64,000 nucleotides of DNA from Kitasatospora sp. MAP12-44 (GCF_029892095.1 NZ_JARZAE010000004.1:8184001-8248000); one strand, 5' to 3'; positions 25,822 through 34,650 are shown, counted from the stretch's first letter. Notes: a model not told the origin generated them from the letters alone. Translations and numbers: made by a program.

Positions 25822-26345
25822 CGGCCCTTGCCCGGGTGCAGTGCGCCGCAACTGCCGCAGGTGCGCGCCTTGTTGTCCTCGTAGAAGGCATGGAAGACCG
25901 GCGGGAGGTCGGCGACGATGTCGCGTACCTGGAGTTCCACCGAGTGCACCAGGGCGCTGCACTCCAGGCAGTACCACTGGAAGCGCTCCAACGTGCCTTC
26001 GGTGCGCACCCGTTCGATGACCACACCGATCGACCCGGGGTCGGGCCGCTGCGGCGAGTGCGGCAACTCGCCTGGCAGCACCCACATCTGGCCCTCGCGG
26101 ATGTGCACCGTGCGCGGGCCGTCGGTCGTCATGACGTCGACGTGCATGTCGCCCTTGACCTGGTAGAAGAACTCCTCGTACGGGTCGACGTGGAAGTCGG
26201 TGCGCTGGTTGGGGCCGCCGACCACCTGGACGATGAAGTCGGCTCCGGTGGGGAACATCTGACGGTTGTTCACCGGGGGCTTGAGCAGGTGCTGGTTTTC
26301 CTCGATCCAGCCGGGAAAATCCACTGGGTCGGTGATCTCGCTCAT
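25818..26345 (-). CDS. nbaC: 3-hydroxyanthranilate 3,4-dioxygenase
   Basis: 175 residues, the bacterial homodimer form. It opens the ring of 3-hydroxyanthranilate to ACMS with O2. The catalytic Fe(II) ligands are H52 and E58 (TDFHVDPYEEFFYQ) and H96 (GELPHSPQRP). The rubredoxin-like second metal site is also intact, with C126/C129 (WYCLECSAL) and C163/C166 (RTCGSCGAL). It is coupled by a 4-nt overlap to the decarboxylase downstream and starts 5 bp after the RidA-type gene. All key residues of the family are present, so activity is expected. Confidence 0.95.
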   Translation of the reverse strand: MSEITDPVDFPGWIEENQHLLKPPVNNRQMFPTGADFIVQVVGGPNQRTDFHVDPYEEFFYQVKGDMHVDVMTTDGPRTVHIREGQMWVLPGELPHSPQRPDPGSIGVVIERVRTEGTLERFQWYCLECSALVHSVELQVRDIVADLPPVFHAFYEDNKARTCGSCGALHPGKGR

Positions 26346-26350
26346 CGTTC

Positions 26351-26791
26351 TCAGCCTTCCTGGGCGGGAGTGCGGGTCGCAGCCGGCAGCGCGGCGACCG
26401 CCTGGATCTCGATCAGCAGGTGGGGATGGGGGAGTTGGTGGACGGCCACGGTGGTGCGGGTGGGGCCGGTCTCGTCGAAGTACTCGGCGTACACCTCGTT
26501 GTAGCCGCCGAAGTCGTTCATGCTGACCAGGTAGCCGGTGACCTGGACCAGGTCGCGGAGGTCGGCGCCGACCTCGCGCAGCAGGTCGCGGATGTTCTCG
26601 ATGACCGCGCGGGTCTGCACCCGGATGTCCAACTCGGTGGTGCCCAGCGGGTCGACCCGGGCGCCCGCGATCGTGTTGTCCGCGCGGCGGCTGCTCGTCC
26701 CCGAGACGTAGACCAGCCCGCCGGCCACCTTGACGTGCGGGAAGCGCCCGCGCGGGGTCGCCTTGCCCGCCACCACCCTCGCCTCAGCCAT
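26351..26791 (-). CDS. RidA-family protein, probable 2-aminomuconate deaminase
   Basis: 146 residues, trimeric YjgF/YER057c/RidA fold: GGLVYVSGTSSRR, TRAVIENIRDLLREVGADL, VQVTGYLVSMNDFGGYNEVY and the C-terminal HPHLLIEIQAVAAL. The 2-aminomuconate deaminases of the meta-cleavage pathway belong to this fold. The slot between the semialdehyde dehydrogenase and the decarboxylase steps is otherwise empty in this operon, which supports the role. The ATG at 26791 overlaps the end of the hydratase gene by 8 nt. General imine-deaminase (RidA) activity is the alternative. Confidence 0.82.
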   Translation of the reverse strand: MAEARVVAGKATPRGRFPHVKVAGGLVYVSGTSSRRADNTIAGARVDPLGTTELDIRVQTRAVIENIRDLLREVGADLRDLVQVTGYLVSMNDFGGYNEVYAEYFDETGPTRTTVAVHQLPHPHLLIEIQAVAALPAATRTPAQEG

Positions 26792-27572
26792 GTCCGGCTC
26801 CCCGGCCCGACGAGCGCAGTGAGGCGGTGCCCAACCCCTCCACCATGGCGCGCACATGGGCGCCGGGCGGCAGCGGCACGGCGGCGGTGGCGGCTCCGGC
26901 GAGCAGCACCCAGCCCTCGCGCAGCTGCACGCCCTGGCGCCCGGCGAGCCGCACCGCCTCGTCGAAGGCCCGGCGCGGATCGCCCAGGATCGCGGCGGTC
27001 GAGCCGGTCTGCACCACCCGTCCGTCGACCTCCAGCAGCACCCCGAGGTTGGCCAGCCCGGCCGGTGGCGGCTGCCACGGCCCGATCACGTAGCCGGCCG
27101 CCGAGGTGTTGTCGGCGATCACGTCCGGCAGCGAGAATCGGAAGTCGGCGTATCGGGAGTCGATCAACTCCACTGCGGGCGCCACCGCTTCGACCACGGA
27201 CGCGAAGTCGTCGCCCGGCCGCACGTCGCGCCCGATCAGGAAGGCGACCTCGGGCTCCACCCTCGGGTGGATGAAGCCCCCGACCTCGACCGAGCCCCCG
27301 TCGGGGATCCGCATCGCGTCCGTGAGCCGGCCCCAGATCACCTCCGCCACGCCCATCTGGGCCATCTTGGCGCGGCTGGTGAGGCCCATCTTCAGGCCCA
27401 CCAGACGCTCGCCGCGCTCCAGCCGGCGCTCCACCAGTGCGCTCTGCACGGCGTAGGCCTCGTCGCTGCCCGCGCCGGCCGCCGCGACGACCTGCGGGAC
27501 GGCTTCGGCGCGCCGCGCCGCGTCGTCGAGCAGCGCCGCCAGGCGGTCCACCTCGTCCTGCCGCAAGCCCAT
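26784..27572 (-). CDS. mhpD: 2-oxopent-4-enoate (2-keto-4-pentenoate) hydratase
   Basis: 262 residues of the FAH-like hydratase/decarboxylase family. It adds water to 2-hydroxypenta-2,4-dienoate to give 4-hydroxy-2-oxovalerate. The metal-binding segment is FIHPRVEPEVAFLIGRDV, and LVGLKMGLTSRAKMAQMG, AVELIDSRYADFRFSLPDV and DNTSAAGYVIGPW are the usual family blocks. It is a paralogue of the decarboxylase at 29657-30454. Which of the two hydrates and which decarboxylates is inferred from operon order and detail. It starts 1 bp from the aldolase stop. Confidence 0.86.
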   Translation of the reverse strand: MGLRQDEVDRLAALLDDAARRAEAVPQVVAAAGAGSDEAYAVQSALVERRLERGERLVGLKMGLTSRAKMAQMGVAEVIWGRLTDAMRIPDGGSVEVGGFIHPRVEPEVAFLIGRDVRPGDDFASVVEAVAPAVELIDSRYADFRFSLPDVIADNTSAAGYVIGPWQPPPAGLANLGVLLEVDGRVVQTGSTAAILGDPRRAFDEAVRLAGRQGVQLREGWVLLAGAATAAVPLPPGAHVRAMVEGLGTASLRSSGRGAGHG

Positions 27573-27573
27573 C

Positions 27574-28656
27574 TCAGGTTCCTTCCGGTGCCGGTGCCGG
27601 TGCCGGTGCCGCTGCCGCTGCCGGTGACGATGCTGCTGCTGCCGCGCCCGCGGCTTCGCGGGCCAGGTCGAGCGCCACGTCGACGATCATGTCCTCCTGG
27701 CCGCCGACCATCCGGCGCCGCCCGAGCTCGACCAGGATCGAGCGGACGTCGACCCCGTGCTTGGCCGAGGCCCGCTCGGCGTGCCGCAGGAAGCTGGAGT
27801 ACACCCCGGCGTAGCCGAGCGAGAGCGTCTCCCGATCGACCTGCACCGGGCGGTCCTGCAGCGGCCGCACCAGGTCGTCGGCCGCATCCATCAACGCGTA
27901 GACGTCGCAGCCGTGTTGCCAGCCCGTCAGCTCGGCGACCGCCGCGAACACCTCCAGCGGCGCGTTGCCGGCGCCCGCGCCCTGGCCCGCCAGTGAGGCG
28001 TCCACCCGGATGGCGCCGTGCTCGACGGCGGTGACGCTGTTGGCGACGCCCAGTGACAGGTTGTGGTGCGCGTGGATCCCGATCTGCGTCTGCGGCTCCA
28101 GCAACTGCCGGTAGGCGTCGACCCGTTCGGCCGTGTCGCGCATGGTCAGCCGGCCGCCCGAGTCGGTGACGTACACGCAGTGCGCGCCGTAGGACTCCAT
28201 CAGCTTGGCCTGCGCCGCGAGCGCGGCCGGCTCGCTCATATGCGACATCATCAGGAACCCGGCGACGTCCATGCCGTTCTCCCGGGCCCAGCCGATGTGC
28301 TGGGCGGAGATGTCGGCCTCGGTGCAGTGGGTGGCGATCCGCACGCTGGTGACGCCGAGGTCGCGGGCGGCGCGCAGGTCCGCGATGGTGCCGATCCCGG
28401 GCAGCAGCAGGGTGGTCAGCCGGGCCCGGGTGAGCACCTCGGCCGCCGCCGCGATCCAGTCCCGGTCGCTGGCCGCGCCATGGCCGTAGTTGACGCTGGA
28501 GCCCGCCAGGCCGTCGCCGTGCGCGACCTCGATCGCGTCCACGCCCGCCGCGTCGAGCGCCGCGGCGATCTCGCGGACCTGGCCGGTGGTGTAGCGGTGG
28601 GCGATGGCGTGCATGCCGTCGCGCAGGGTCACGTCCTGGATGTACAGCCGGTCCAT
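27574..28656 (-). CDS. mhpE: 4-hydroxy-2-oxovalerate aldolase
   Basis: 360 residues. It splits 4-hydroxy-2-oxovalerate into pyruvate and acetaldehyde. The catalytic barrel shows VTLRDGMHAIAHRY, IEVAHGDGLAGSSVNYGHG, GAHCVYVTDSGGRLTM and the metal ligands in IGIHAHHNLSLGVANSV. The C-terminal part (GYAGVYSSFLRHAERAS) contacts the acetaldehyde dehydrogenase in known complexes, so channelling is expected here. The start at 28656 overlaps the dehydrogenase stop by one base (TGATG). Odd feature: the last 25 residues are an Ala/Pro run encoded by a GCCGGT-like hexamer repeat, not found in typical family members. Confidence 0.92.
   Translation of the reverse strand: MDRLYIQDVTLRDGMHAIAHRYTTGQVREIAAALDAAGVDAIEVAHGDGLAGSSVNYGHGAASDRDWIAAAAEVLTRARLTTLLLPGIGTIADLRAARDLGVTSVRIATHCTEADISAQHIGWARENGMDVAGFLMMSHMSEPAALAAQAKLMESYGAHCVYVTDSGGRLTMRDTAERVDAYRQLLEPQTQIGIHAHHNLSLGVANSVTAVEHGAIRVDASLAGQGAGAGNAPLEVFAAVAELTGWQHGCDVYALMDAADDLVRPLQDRPVQVDRETLSLGYAGVYSSFLRHAERASAKHGVDVRSILVELGRRRMVGGQEDMIVDVALDLAREAAGAAAAASSPAAAAAPAPAPAPEGT
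27589..27650 (-). repeat. hexamer microsatellite encoding an Ala/Pro tail
   Basis: Simple repeat of GGTGCC/GCTGCC-like units (plus strand) within the 3' end of the aldolase gene. It specifies a run of Ala and Pro near the stop. Its length may vary between strains without changing the frame. Confidence 0.75.
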
Positions 28657-29660
28657 CACGCCTCCTTCCGTACCGCGCCGAGGGTGACCATCCGCTCGGC
28701 GGTGCGCAGCGCCGCGGAGGTCATGATGTCGAGGTTTCCGGCGTAGCTGGGCAGGTAGTGCCCGGCGCCGGAGACCTGAAGGAAGACCGAGACCTGAAGA
28801 CCGCTGAACTCCCGCCCCAGCGAAGGGACATAGGTGTCCACCCGGTCGAACTGCACCTCCTGCTTGAGCAGGTAGCCGGGCACGTACTCCTGCACGGCGG
28901 CCACCATCCGCGCCACCGAGGCGGCGATCGCGGCGCGGTCCGCGCCGGCGTCCGGGCACAGGCAGTAGACGGTGTCGCGCATCAGCAGTGGCGGCTCCGC
29001 CGGGTTGAGCACGATGATCGCCTTGCCGCGCGCGGCGCCGCCGACGACCTCGATCGCACGGGAGGTGGTCTCGGTGAACTCGTCGATATTGGCCCGGGTG
29101 CCGGGCCCGGCCGAGCGCGAGGCGATCGAGGCGACGATCTCGCCGTACGCCACCGGCGTCACCTGACCCACGGCCGCGACGATCGGCACGGTGGCCTGCC
29201 CGCCGCAGGTGACCAGGTTGACGTTGCGCTCCGCGAGGTGCTGGTCGAGATTGACCGGCGGCACCACGTACGGGCCGATCGCGGCCGGGGTCAGGTCGAC
29301 GACCAGCCGGCCGTGCTCGTGCAGCACCGCGTCGTTGTGGTGGTGCGCGGCAGCCGAGGTGGCGTCGAAGACCAGCCGCACATCCGCGAACTCCGGCATC
29401 TTCACCAGCCCTTCGACCCCCTCGGCGGTGGTGGCCACCCCGAGCCGGGCCGCCCGCGCCAGGCCGTCGGAGCCCGGGTCGATGCCGGCCATCGCCAGCA
29501 TCCGCAGCGAGGGCGACAGTTGCCGCACCTTGATCATCAGATCGGTGCCGATATTGCCCGAACCGATCACCGCCACACCGGTCTTCACCGTCGCATCGGT
29601 ATCGACCGTCGCATCGCTATCGACCGCCACGCCGCTCTCCATGGCCACACCGGTCTTCAT
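28656..29660 (-). CDS. mhpF: acylating acetaldehyde dehydrogenase
   Basis: 334 residues. It oxidises acetaldehyde with NAD+ and CoA to acetyl-CoA, the last pathway step, in a complex with the aldolase. The nucleotide fold is VAVIGSGNIGTDLMIKV, the nucleophile Cys is in VNLVTCGGQATVPIVAA, and the dimer/aldolase-contact part includes HYLPSYAGNLDIMTSAA. The ATG overlaps the decarboxylase stop (ATGA). The N-terminus is unusual: homologues start close to KTGVAVIGSGN, but here about 25 extra residues made of repeated VA/DSDATVD/DTDATV units precede it, apparently by duplication of the start region. Confidence 0.92.
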   Translation of the reverse strand: MKTGVAMESGVAVDSDATVDTDATVKTGVAVIGSGNIGTDLMIKVRQLSPSLRMLAMAGIDPGSDGLARAARLGVATTAEGVEGLVKMPEFADVRLVFDATSAAAHHHNDAVLHEHGRLVVDLTPAAIGPYVVPPVNLDQHLAERNVNLVTCGGQATVPIVAAVGQVTPVAYGEIVASIASRSAGPGTRANIDEFTETTSRAIEVVGGAARGKAIIVLNPAEPPLLMRDTVYCLCPDAGADRAAIAASVARMVAAVQEYVPGYLLKQEVQFDRVDTYVPSLGREFSGLQVSVFLQVSGAGHYLPSYAGNLDIMTSAALRTAERMVTLGAVRKEA

Positions 29661-30454
29661 GCCGCCTCCCGCTCCGTGAAGCCGACCCGGACCGAGCCCA
29701 GGCCGGAGATCCGTGCCTCGTACACCGCACCCGGGGTGACCGGCACCATCGGGCCGAGCGCCCCTGACAGCACCACGTCGCCGGCCCGCAGCGGCTGCCC
29801 GGACTGCGCCAGGCGCCCGGCCAGCCAGGCCACCGCGTGCAGCGGATTGCCCAGGCAGGCGGCGCCCGCGCCGACCGAGACCGGCTCACCCGCCTGCTCC
29901 AGCACCATCCCGCACAGCCGCAGGTCCACCTCCGCGAGCGCGCGCGGCGAGGTGCCCAGCACGAACAGCCCGCTGGACCCGTTGTCGGCGACCGTGTCGA
30001 CGATGCCGATGTCCCAGTCGGCCACCCGCGAGTCGACGATCTCGATCGCCGGCAGCAGGTAGCGCGTCGCACCGATCACGTCGGCGACCGTCGCCTGCTC
30101 GTACGGCAGATCCGCGCCGAGCACGAACGCGACCTCCGCCTCCACCCGGGGCTGGATCAGCCGGGCGAGGTCGACCTCGGCGCCGTCGGGCACGGCCATG
30201 TCGGCGAACAGGACGCCGAAGTCCGGCTGGAAGACGCCAAAGGCCTGCTGCACCGCCGGTGAGGTCAGGCCGACCTTTGCTCCGACCGGCCGCCGGCCCT
30301 GCGCCGTCCACTCCTCCACCTGCGCCCGCTGCACCGCGTACGCCGCCTCGACGTCGTCCTCGGGCAGCGTGCTGCCGCGCAGCGGTGGGCAGGGGAGCTT
30401 GCTGCGGTAGGCGCCGGACAGCATCCGGGCCGCCTGCTGCACCGCGTTGGCCAT
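29657..30454 (-). CDS. 4-oxalocrotonate decarboxylase (FAH-like)
   Basis: 265 residues, same fold as the hydratase. It decarboxylates 2-oxo-3-hexenedioate (from 2-aminomuconate) to 2-hydroxypenta-2,4-dienoate. The blocks are RRPVGAKVGLTSPAVQQAFG, RLIQPRVEAEVAFVLGADL (metal ligands), PAIEIVDSRVADWDIGIVDT and DNGSSGLFVLG. The residues after the metal motif and the position between dehydrogenase genes fit the decarboxylase. It begins at the stop of the aldehyde dehydrogenase gene (TGATG) and ends overlapping the acetaldehyde dehydrogenase gene. Confidence 0.85.
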   Translation of the reverse strand: MANAVQQAARMLSGAYRSKLPCPPLRGSTLPEDDVEAAYAVQRAQVEEWTAQGRRPVGAKVGLTSPAVQQAFGVFQPDFGVLFADMAVPDGAEVDLARLIQPRVEAEVAFVLGADLPYEQATVADVIGATRYLLPAIEIVDSRVADWDIGIVDTVADNGSSGLFVLGTSPRALAEVDLRLCGMVLEQAGEPVSVGAGAACLGNPLHAVAWLAGRLAQSGQPLRAGDVVLSGALGPMVPVTPGAVYEARISGLGSVRVGFTEREAA

Positions 30455-31962
30455 CACAACTCCAAGCAGACGTTGGTCAGTTCGGTGTAGAAGTCGAGCG
30501 AGTGGGTGCCGCCCTCGCGGCCCACCCCGGAGGCCTTCATGCCGCCGAACGGGGTGCGCAGGTCGCGCAGGAACCAGGTGTTGACCCAGACCAGGCCCAC
30601 GTCCAGCGCCGCGCCCGAGCGGTGGGCGCGGCCGACGTCCCTGGTCCACACCGCGGCCGCGAGGCCGTAGGCGCTGTCGTTGGCGAGCGCGAACGCCTCG
30701 TCCTCGTCGTCGAACGGCGCGACATGGCAGACCGGGCCGAAGATCTCCTCGCGGTTGGTGCGCGCGTCGGGGCCCAGGCCCGTCAGGACGGTGGGCTGCA
30801 CATACCAGCCGCCGTCCCGCGCGTCGCCGAACTCGGGTACGCCGCCGCCGGTTACGACGGTGGCGCCCTCCGCCCGGGCCAGGTCGTAGTGGCCCAGCAC
30901 CTTCTTGCGGTGCTGCTCGGAGATCAACGGCGTGTTGGCGGTCGCTTCGTCGGCCGGCCAGCCGAAGGCCAGTTCCGCCGCCCGCCGGGCGAGGCGCTCG
31001 GTGAACTCCTCGAAGACCGGGCGCTGCACATAGAGCCGCTCGGTGCACAGGCAGACCTGACCGCCGTTGGTGAACGAGGAGCGCACCGAACCCTCGACGG
31101 CCGCGTCCAGATCGGCGTCCGCGAAGACCAACCCGGCGTTCTTGCCGCCCAGTTCGAAGGAGACGGCCTTGACGCCGTCCGCGGCGGCCTTGGCGATGGC
31201 GCTGCCGGTAGAGGACTCGCCGGTGAAGGTGATGGCGTCGACCCCGGGGTGCCGGGTGAGGAACTCGCCGGCCGAGTCGGGTCCGAAACCGTGCACCAGG
31301 TTGAACACGCCGTCCGGCACCCCGGCCGCGGCCATCACCTCGGCGAGCAGGGTCGCCGAGGACGGCGTCTCCTCCGAGGGCTTGACCACCACGGTGTTGC
31401 CGCAGGCCAGCGCCGGGGCGACCTTCCAAGTCAGCAGCAGCAGCGGGAGGTTCCACGGCACGATCACCGCCACCACGCCAACGGGCTTGCGCAGCGCGTA
31501 GTTGAGCGCCCGACCGCCGCCCGCGGTCGCGGTGGTGAAGGACTCCGTCGGGGTGGTGACCGCGATGTCCGCGAAGGCACGGAAGTTGGCGGCCCCGCGC
31601 GGCACGTCCAGCGTGCGGGCCTGGCTGATCGACTTGCCGGTGTCGCCGATCTCGGCCGCCACGACGTCCTCGAAGCGGCGCTCCAGCTCGTCGGAGACCC
31701 GGCGCAGCACCGCCGCCCGCTCCTGGTCGCTCATCCGACCCCACGGTCCGCGCAGCGCCGCCCGGGCCGCGCCGACCGCGGCGTCCACGGTGGCGGCGTC
31801 GGCCTCGACGACCTCGAAGAGCGTCTCACCAGTCACCGGGCTGGACTTCTGGAAGGTCGGCGTGGAGCCGGTGAACTCGCCGTCCACGTAGTTGCGCAGC
31901 AGTCGGGGCGGGCTCTGCGACCGCCCGGCCAGCAGCCCCGGATGCCACAGTTCGCTCTTCAC
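30454..31962 (-). CDS. 2-aminomuconate 6-semialdehyde dehydrogenase
   Basis: 502 residues of the aldehyde dehydrogenase superfamily. It oxidises the semialdehyde released by ACMSD to 2-aminomuconate with NAD+. The motifs are VIVPWNLPLLLLTWKVAPAL, ITFTGESSTGSAIAKAA, the Glu region SFELGGKNAGLVFADADL and the nucleophile Cys in NGGQVCLCTERLYV, with the Cys-x-Cys-x-Glu-Arg pattern of hydroxymuconic/aminomuconic semialdehyde dehydrogenases. The GTG start overlaps the kynurenine monooxygenase stop (GTGA). The N-terminus is about 15 residues longer than usual. Confidence 0.9.
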   Translation of the reverse strand: MKSELWHPGLLAGRSQSPPRLLRNYVDGEFTGSTPTFQKSSPVTGETLFEVVEADAATVDAAVGAARAALRGPWGRMSDQERAAVLRRVSDELERRFEDVVAAEIGDTGKSISQARTLDVPRGAANFRAFADIAVTTPTESFTTATAGGGRALNYALRKPVGVVAVIVPWNLPLLLLTWKVAPALACGNTVVVKPSEETPSSATLLAEVMAAAGVPDGVFNLVHGFGPDSAGEFLTRHPGVDAITFTGESSTGSAIAKAAADGVKAVSFELGGKNAGLVFADADLDAAVEGSVRSSFTNGGQVCLCTERLYVQRPVFEEFTERLARRAAELAFGWPADEATANTPLISEQHRKKVLGHYDLARAEGATVVTGGGVPEFGDARDGGWYVQPTVLTGLGPDARTNREEIFGPVCHVAPFDDEDEAFALANDSAYGLAAAVWTRDVGRAHRSGAALDVGLVWVNTWFLRDLRTPFGGMKASGVGREGGTHSLDFYTELTNVCLEL

Positions 31963-33323
31963 GCGTTCCTCCCGATCAGGTACAGGCCGCCGGCCACCAC
32001 TCCCACCAGCACGGCGGCCGCGCCGCCGAGCAGACGCTGCTGACGCCGCACGCGCCGGCGCACCTGGGCGTACGGCACGGTGCTGAACGACACCAGCTCG
32101 TAGCGCGAGACGTAGCGGCCGGGCAGCGCCCGTTCCAGCGCGTGTTCCACGCTCTTGACGTACCGGAAGGTCCGCGAGCCGACCTTGTCGCGCATCTCCA
32201 CGAAGTTGGCGAGCGCCATCTCGGCGATCGCGTCGGCGTTCGCCTTGCGCCGCTGCTCGAACAGCGCCAGCGCGCTCGGCCAGTCGCCGCCTGTGTCGGT
32301 CAGGCAGCGGTCCAGCTCGACCACGTCCTCGAACCCGCAGTTGGCGCCCTGGCCGTAGAAGGGCACGATCGCGTGCGCGGCGTCGCCGACCAGCGCGACC
32401 CGCCCGTGGGCCTGCCAGGGCGCGCAGCGGACGGTGCCGAGCCGGCCGACCGGGTTGTGCCGGTAGTCGTCCAGCAGGTCCGGCGCGAGCGCCAGCACGT
32501 CCGGGTACTGGGCGCGGAAGTGGTCCTCGACGGCGGCCGGGGTGGTCAGCGCCGCGAAGCTGGACGAGCCGTTGTTCGGCCAGAACATCGTGCAGGTGAA
32601 CGACCGGTCCGGGTTGGGCAGGGCGATCATCATCGAGCTGCCGCGCGGCCAGATGTGCAGCGCGCCGGGGTCGAGGGCGAACTCACCGTCCACCGCCGGG
32701 ACGGTCAACTCCTTGTAGCCGTAGTCCAGGAAGTCCACGCGCTCCGTGGTGTCGCGGCGGGCGACCAGGTGCTCGCGCACCACGGAGCCGGCGCCGTCCG
32801 CGCCCAGCACGATCGCGGCGCTCACCCGCACCTCGCCCTCGGGCGCCGCGTACGTCATCGTGCCGGTGCGCGGGTCCAGGCCGGTCAGCTGGTGGCGGAA
32901 GAGCACCCGCACGCCGGGGGCCGCCTCGGCCGCGTCGAGCAGCGCGTTGTTGAGCGCGCCGCGGCTGATCGAGTTGATGGCGCGCTCGCCGTCGTGGCTG
33001 TACTGCTGGTAGTCCAGCGGGCCGCTCACCGGGTGGATCATCCGACCGCGCATCGGCAGCGCGTCGGCCATCACCCGCTTCTCCAGGTCGATCCGGCGCA
33101 GCGCGTCCAGCCCGCGCTCGGACAGCGCCAGGTTGATGGAGCGGCCGCGCTCGGCGGTGCTGGTGCGCGGGTCCGGGCGGCGCTCGTACACGTCCACGCG
33201 GTAGCCGCGGCGCGCCAGGTAGCAGGCGAGCAGGCAGCCGACCAGGCCCGCGCCGACCACGGCGACGGTCTCGTCGGCTTCGGTGGCTTCGGTGTGCGGT
33301 GCTTGGGTGTGCTGGTGCGTCAT
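31959..33323 (-). CDS. kmo: kynurenine 3-monooxygenase with C-terminal membrane anchor
   Basis: 454 residues. An FAD monooxygenase that converts kynurenine to 3-hydroxykynurenine with NADPH and O2. FAD motifs are VAVVGAGLVGCLLACYLARR, IVLGADGAGSVVRE and VALVGDAAHAIVPFYGQGAN. SINLALSERGLDALRRI and NPVGRLGTVRCAPW are family blocks. The last 20 residues (GGAAAVLVGVVAGGLYLIG) form one transmembrane helix after an Arg-rich stretch, resembling the membrane-anchored eukaryotic enzyme rather than the soluble Pseudomonas one. The ATG overlaps the kynureninase stop (ATGA). Confidence 0.93.
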   Translation of the reverse strand: MTHQHTQAPHTEATEADETVAVVGAGLVGCLLACYLARRGYRVDVYERRPDPRTSTAERGRSINLALSERGLDALRRIDLEKRVMADALPMRGRMIHPVSGPLDYQQYSHDGERAINSISRGALNNALLDAAEAAPGVRVLFRHQLTGLDPRTGTMTYAAPEGEVRVSAAIVLGADGAGSVVREHLVARRDTTERVDFLDYGYKELTVPAVDGEFALDPGALHIWPRGSSMMIALPNPDRSFTCTMFWPNNGSSSFAALTTPAAVEDHFRAQYPDVLALAPDLLDDYRHNPVGRLGTVRCAPWQAHGRVALVGDAAHAIVPFYGQGANCGFEDVVELDRCLTDTGGDWPSALALFEQRRKANADAIAEMALANFVEMRDKVGSRTFRYVKSVEHALERALPGRYVSRYELVSFSTVPYAQVRRRVRRQQRLLGGAAAVLVGVVAGGLYLIGRNA

Positions 33324-34597
33324 CCGGTCACCGCCACGGCCTGGGCCAGGGCGTCGGCGGCGCGCCAGCAGTCATGGAACGTCGAGTAGAGCGGGGTGGG
33401 AGCCAGCCGGACGATGTCCGGCTCGCGCGCGTCGGTGATCACGCCGTGCTCGTGGCGCAGTCGGCGGGCCAGCTCCGCCGCGCTGCCGTGGCCGATCCGC
33501 AGCGAGAGCTGGCAGCCGCGGCGCTCCGGGTCGCGCGGGGTGACCACGCTCAGCGGACGGGTCGCGGTGAGCTCGTCGAGCAGCCCCTCCAGGTAGCCGG
33601 TCAGCCGCAGGCTGCGCTCGCGCAGCGCGGGCATGCCCACCTTGTCGAACAGCTCCAGCGAGGTGCGCACCGGACCCATCGCCAGGATCGGCGGGTTGGA
33701 GACCTGCCAGGCGTCGGCGCTGGCGGGCGGCCGGCTCACCGGGTCCATCCGGAACCGGGTCTGCGGCTCGGTGCTCCACCAGCCCTCCAGGCGCTGCACG
33801 GAGGGGTCGGCGAGATGCCGCTCGTGGACGAAGGCGGCGGCGACCGCACCCGGACCGGAGTTGAGGTACTTGTAGGAGCACCAGGCGGCGAAGTCCATGC
33901 CCCAGTCGTGCAGTTGGAGCGGGACATTGCCGACGGCGTGCGCCAGGTCCCAGCCGACCAGCGCGCCGGCCGCCTGCCCGGCTGCGGTGATCGCGGGGAT
34001 GTCCAGCAGCTCGCCGGTCAGGTAGTTGACGCCGCCCAGCAGCAGCAGGGCGACGGTGTGGCCCTCGCGGGCCAGGAACTCCACGACGTCCTCGGTGCGC
34101 AGCACGTCCTCACCGGCCCGGGGCCGCAGCCGCAGCACGTCCTGGTCCGGGTCGAGACCGTGCAGACGCGCCTGGCTGCGCACCGCGTAGCTGTCGGAGG
34201 GGAACGCGCTGTCCTCGATCACCAGGCGGCGGCGCTCGCCGCTCGGGCGGTAGAAGGAGACCATCAGCAGGTGCAGGTTGACCGTCAGGGAGTTCATCAC
34301 GACGGTCTCGGCCGGGAGGGCGCCGACCAGGCGCGCGGCCGGCCCGGTGAGCAGCTCGTGGTACGGCAGCCAGGGCCGACCGGCCTCCAAGTGGCCCTCC
34401 ACGCCCAGGCGTTGCCAGTCGGCCAGATCCTGCAGCAACTCCTCGCGGGTGGCCTTGGGTTGCAGGCCGAGGGAGTTTCCGGCGAGGTAGGCGGCCTCGG
34501 CGTAGCGTCCGCCGTCGGCGGGCGGTAGGTGGAACAGGTCCCGGTGGCCCGGGTCGGCCGCGTCGAGGGCGCGGGCGGTCTGCTCGGGGGTGCTCAC
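33320..34597 (-). CDS. kynU: kynureninase
   Basis: 425 residues, PLP fold type I. It cleaves 3-hydroxykynurenine (or kynurenine) to 3-hydroxyanthranilate (or anthranilate) and alanine. The cofactor Lys lies in AWCSYKYLNSGPGAVAAAFV. VGWDLAHAVGNVPLQLHDW binds PLP, and the N-terminal YLAGNSLGLQPKAT is the substrate-carboxylate region. The adjoining monooxygenase makes 3-hydroxykynurenine, so 3-hydroxyanthranilate is the expected product. It is separated by 53 bp from the dioxygenase gene upstream. Confidence 0.94.
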   Translation of the reverse strand: MSTPEQTARALDAADPGHRDLFHLPPADGGRYAEAAYLAGNSLGLQPKATREELLQDLADWQRLGVEGHLEAGRPWLPYHELLTGPAARLVGALPAETVVMNSLTVNLHLLMVSFYRPSGERRRLVIEDSAFPSDSYAVRSQARLHGLDPDQDVLRLRPRAGEDVLRTEDVVEFLAREGHTVALLLLGGVNYLTGELLDIPAITAAGQAAGALVGWDLAHAVGNVPLQLHDWGMDFAAWCSYKYLNSGPGAVAAAFVHERHLADPSVQRLEGWWSTEPQTRFRMDPVSRPPASADAWQVSNPPILAMGPVRTSLELFDKVGMPALRERSLRLTGYLEGLLDELTATRPLSVVTPRDPERRGCQLSLRIGHGSAAELARRLRHEHGVITDAREPDIVRLAPTPLYSTFHDCWRAADALAQAVAVTG

Positions 34598-34650
34598 AGC
34601 TGTCTCCCTTCACCGTGGGGTGGCGGACGTCATCGTGGGTGCCGTAGGCG

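Noticed and set aside
24466..25884. 472-residue plus-strand open frame
   Set aside because: Antisense to ACMSD and formamidase, which have full motifs. The composition is typical of a shadow.
30259..32043. 594-residue plus-strand open frame
   Set aside because: Antisense to the aldehyde dehydrogenase gene, with no recognisable domain.
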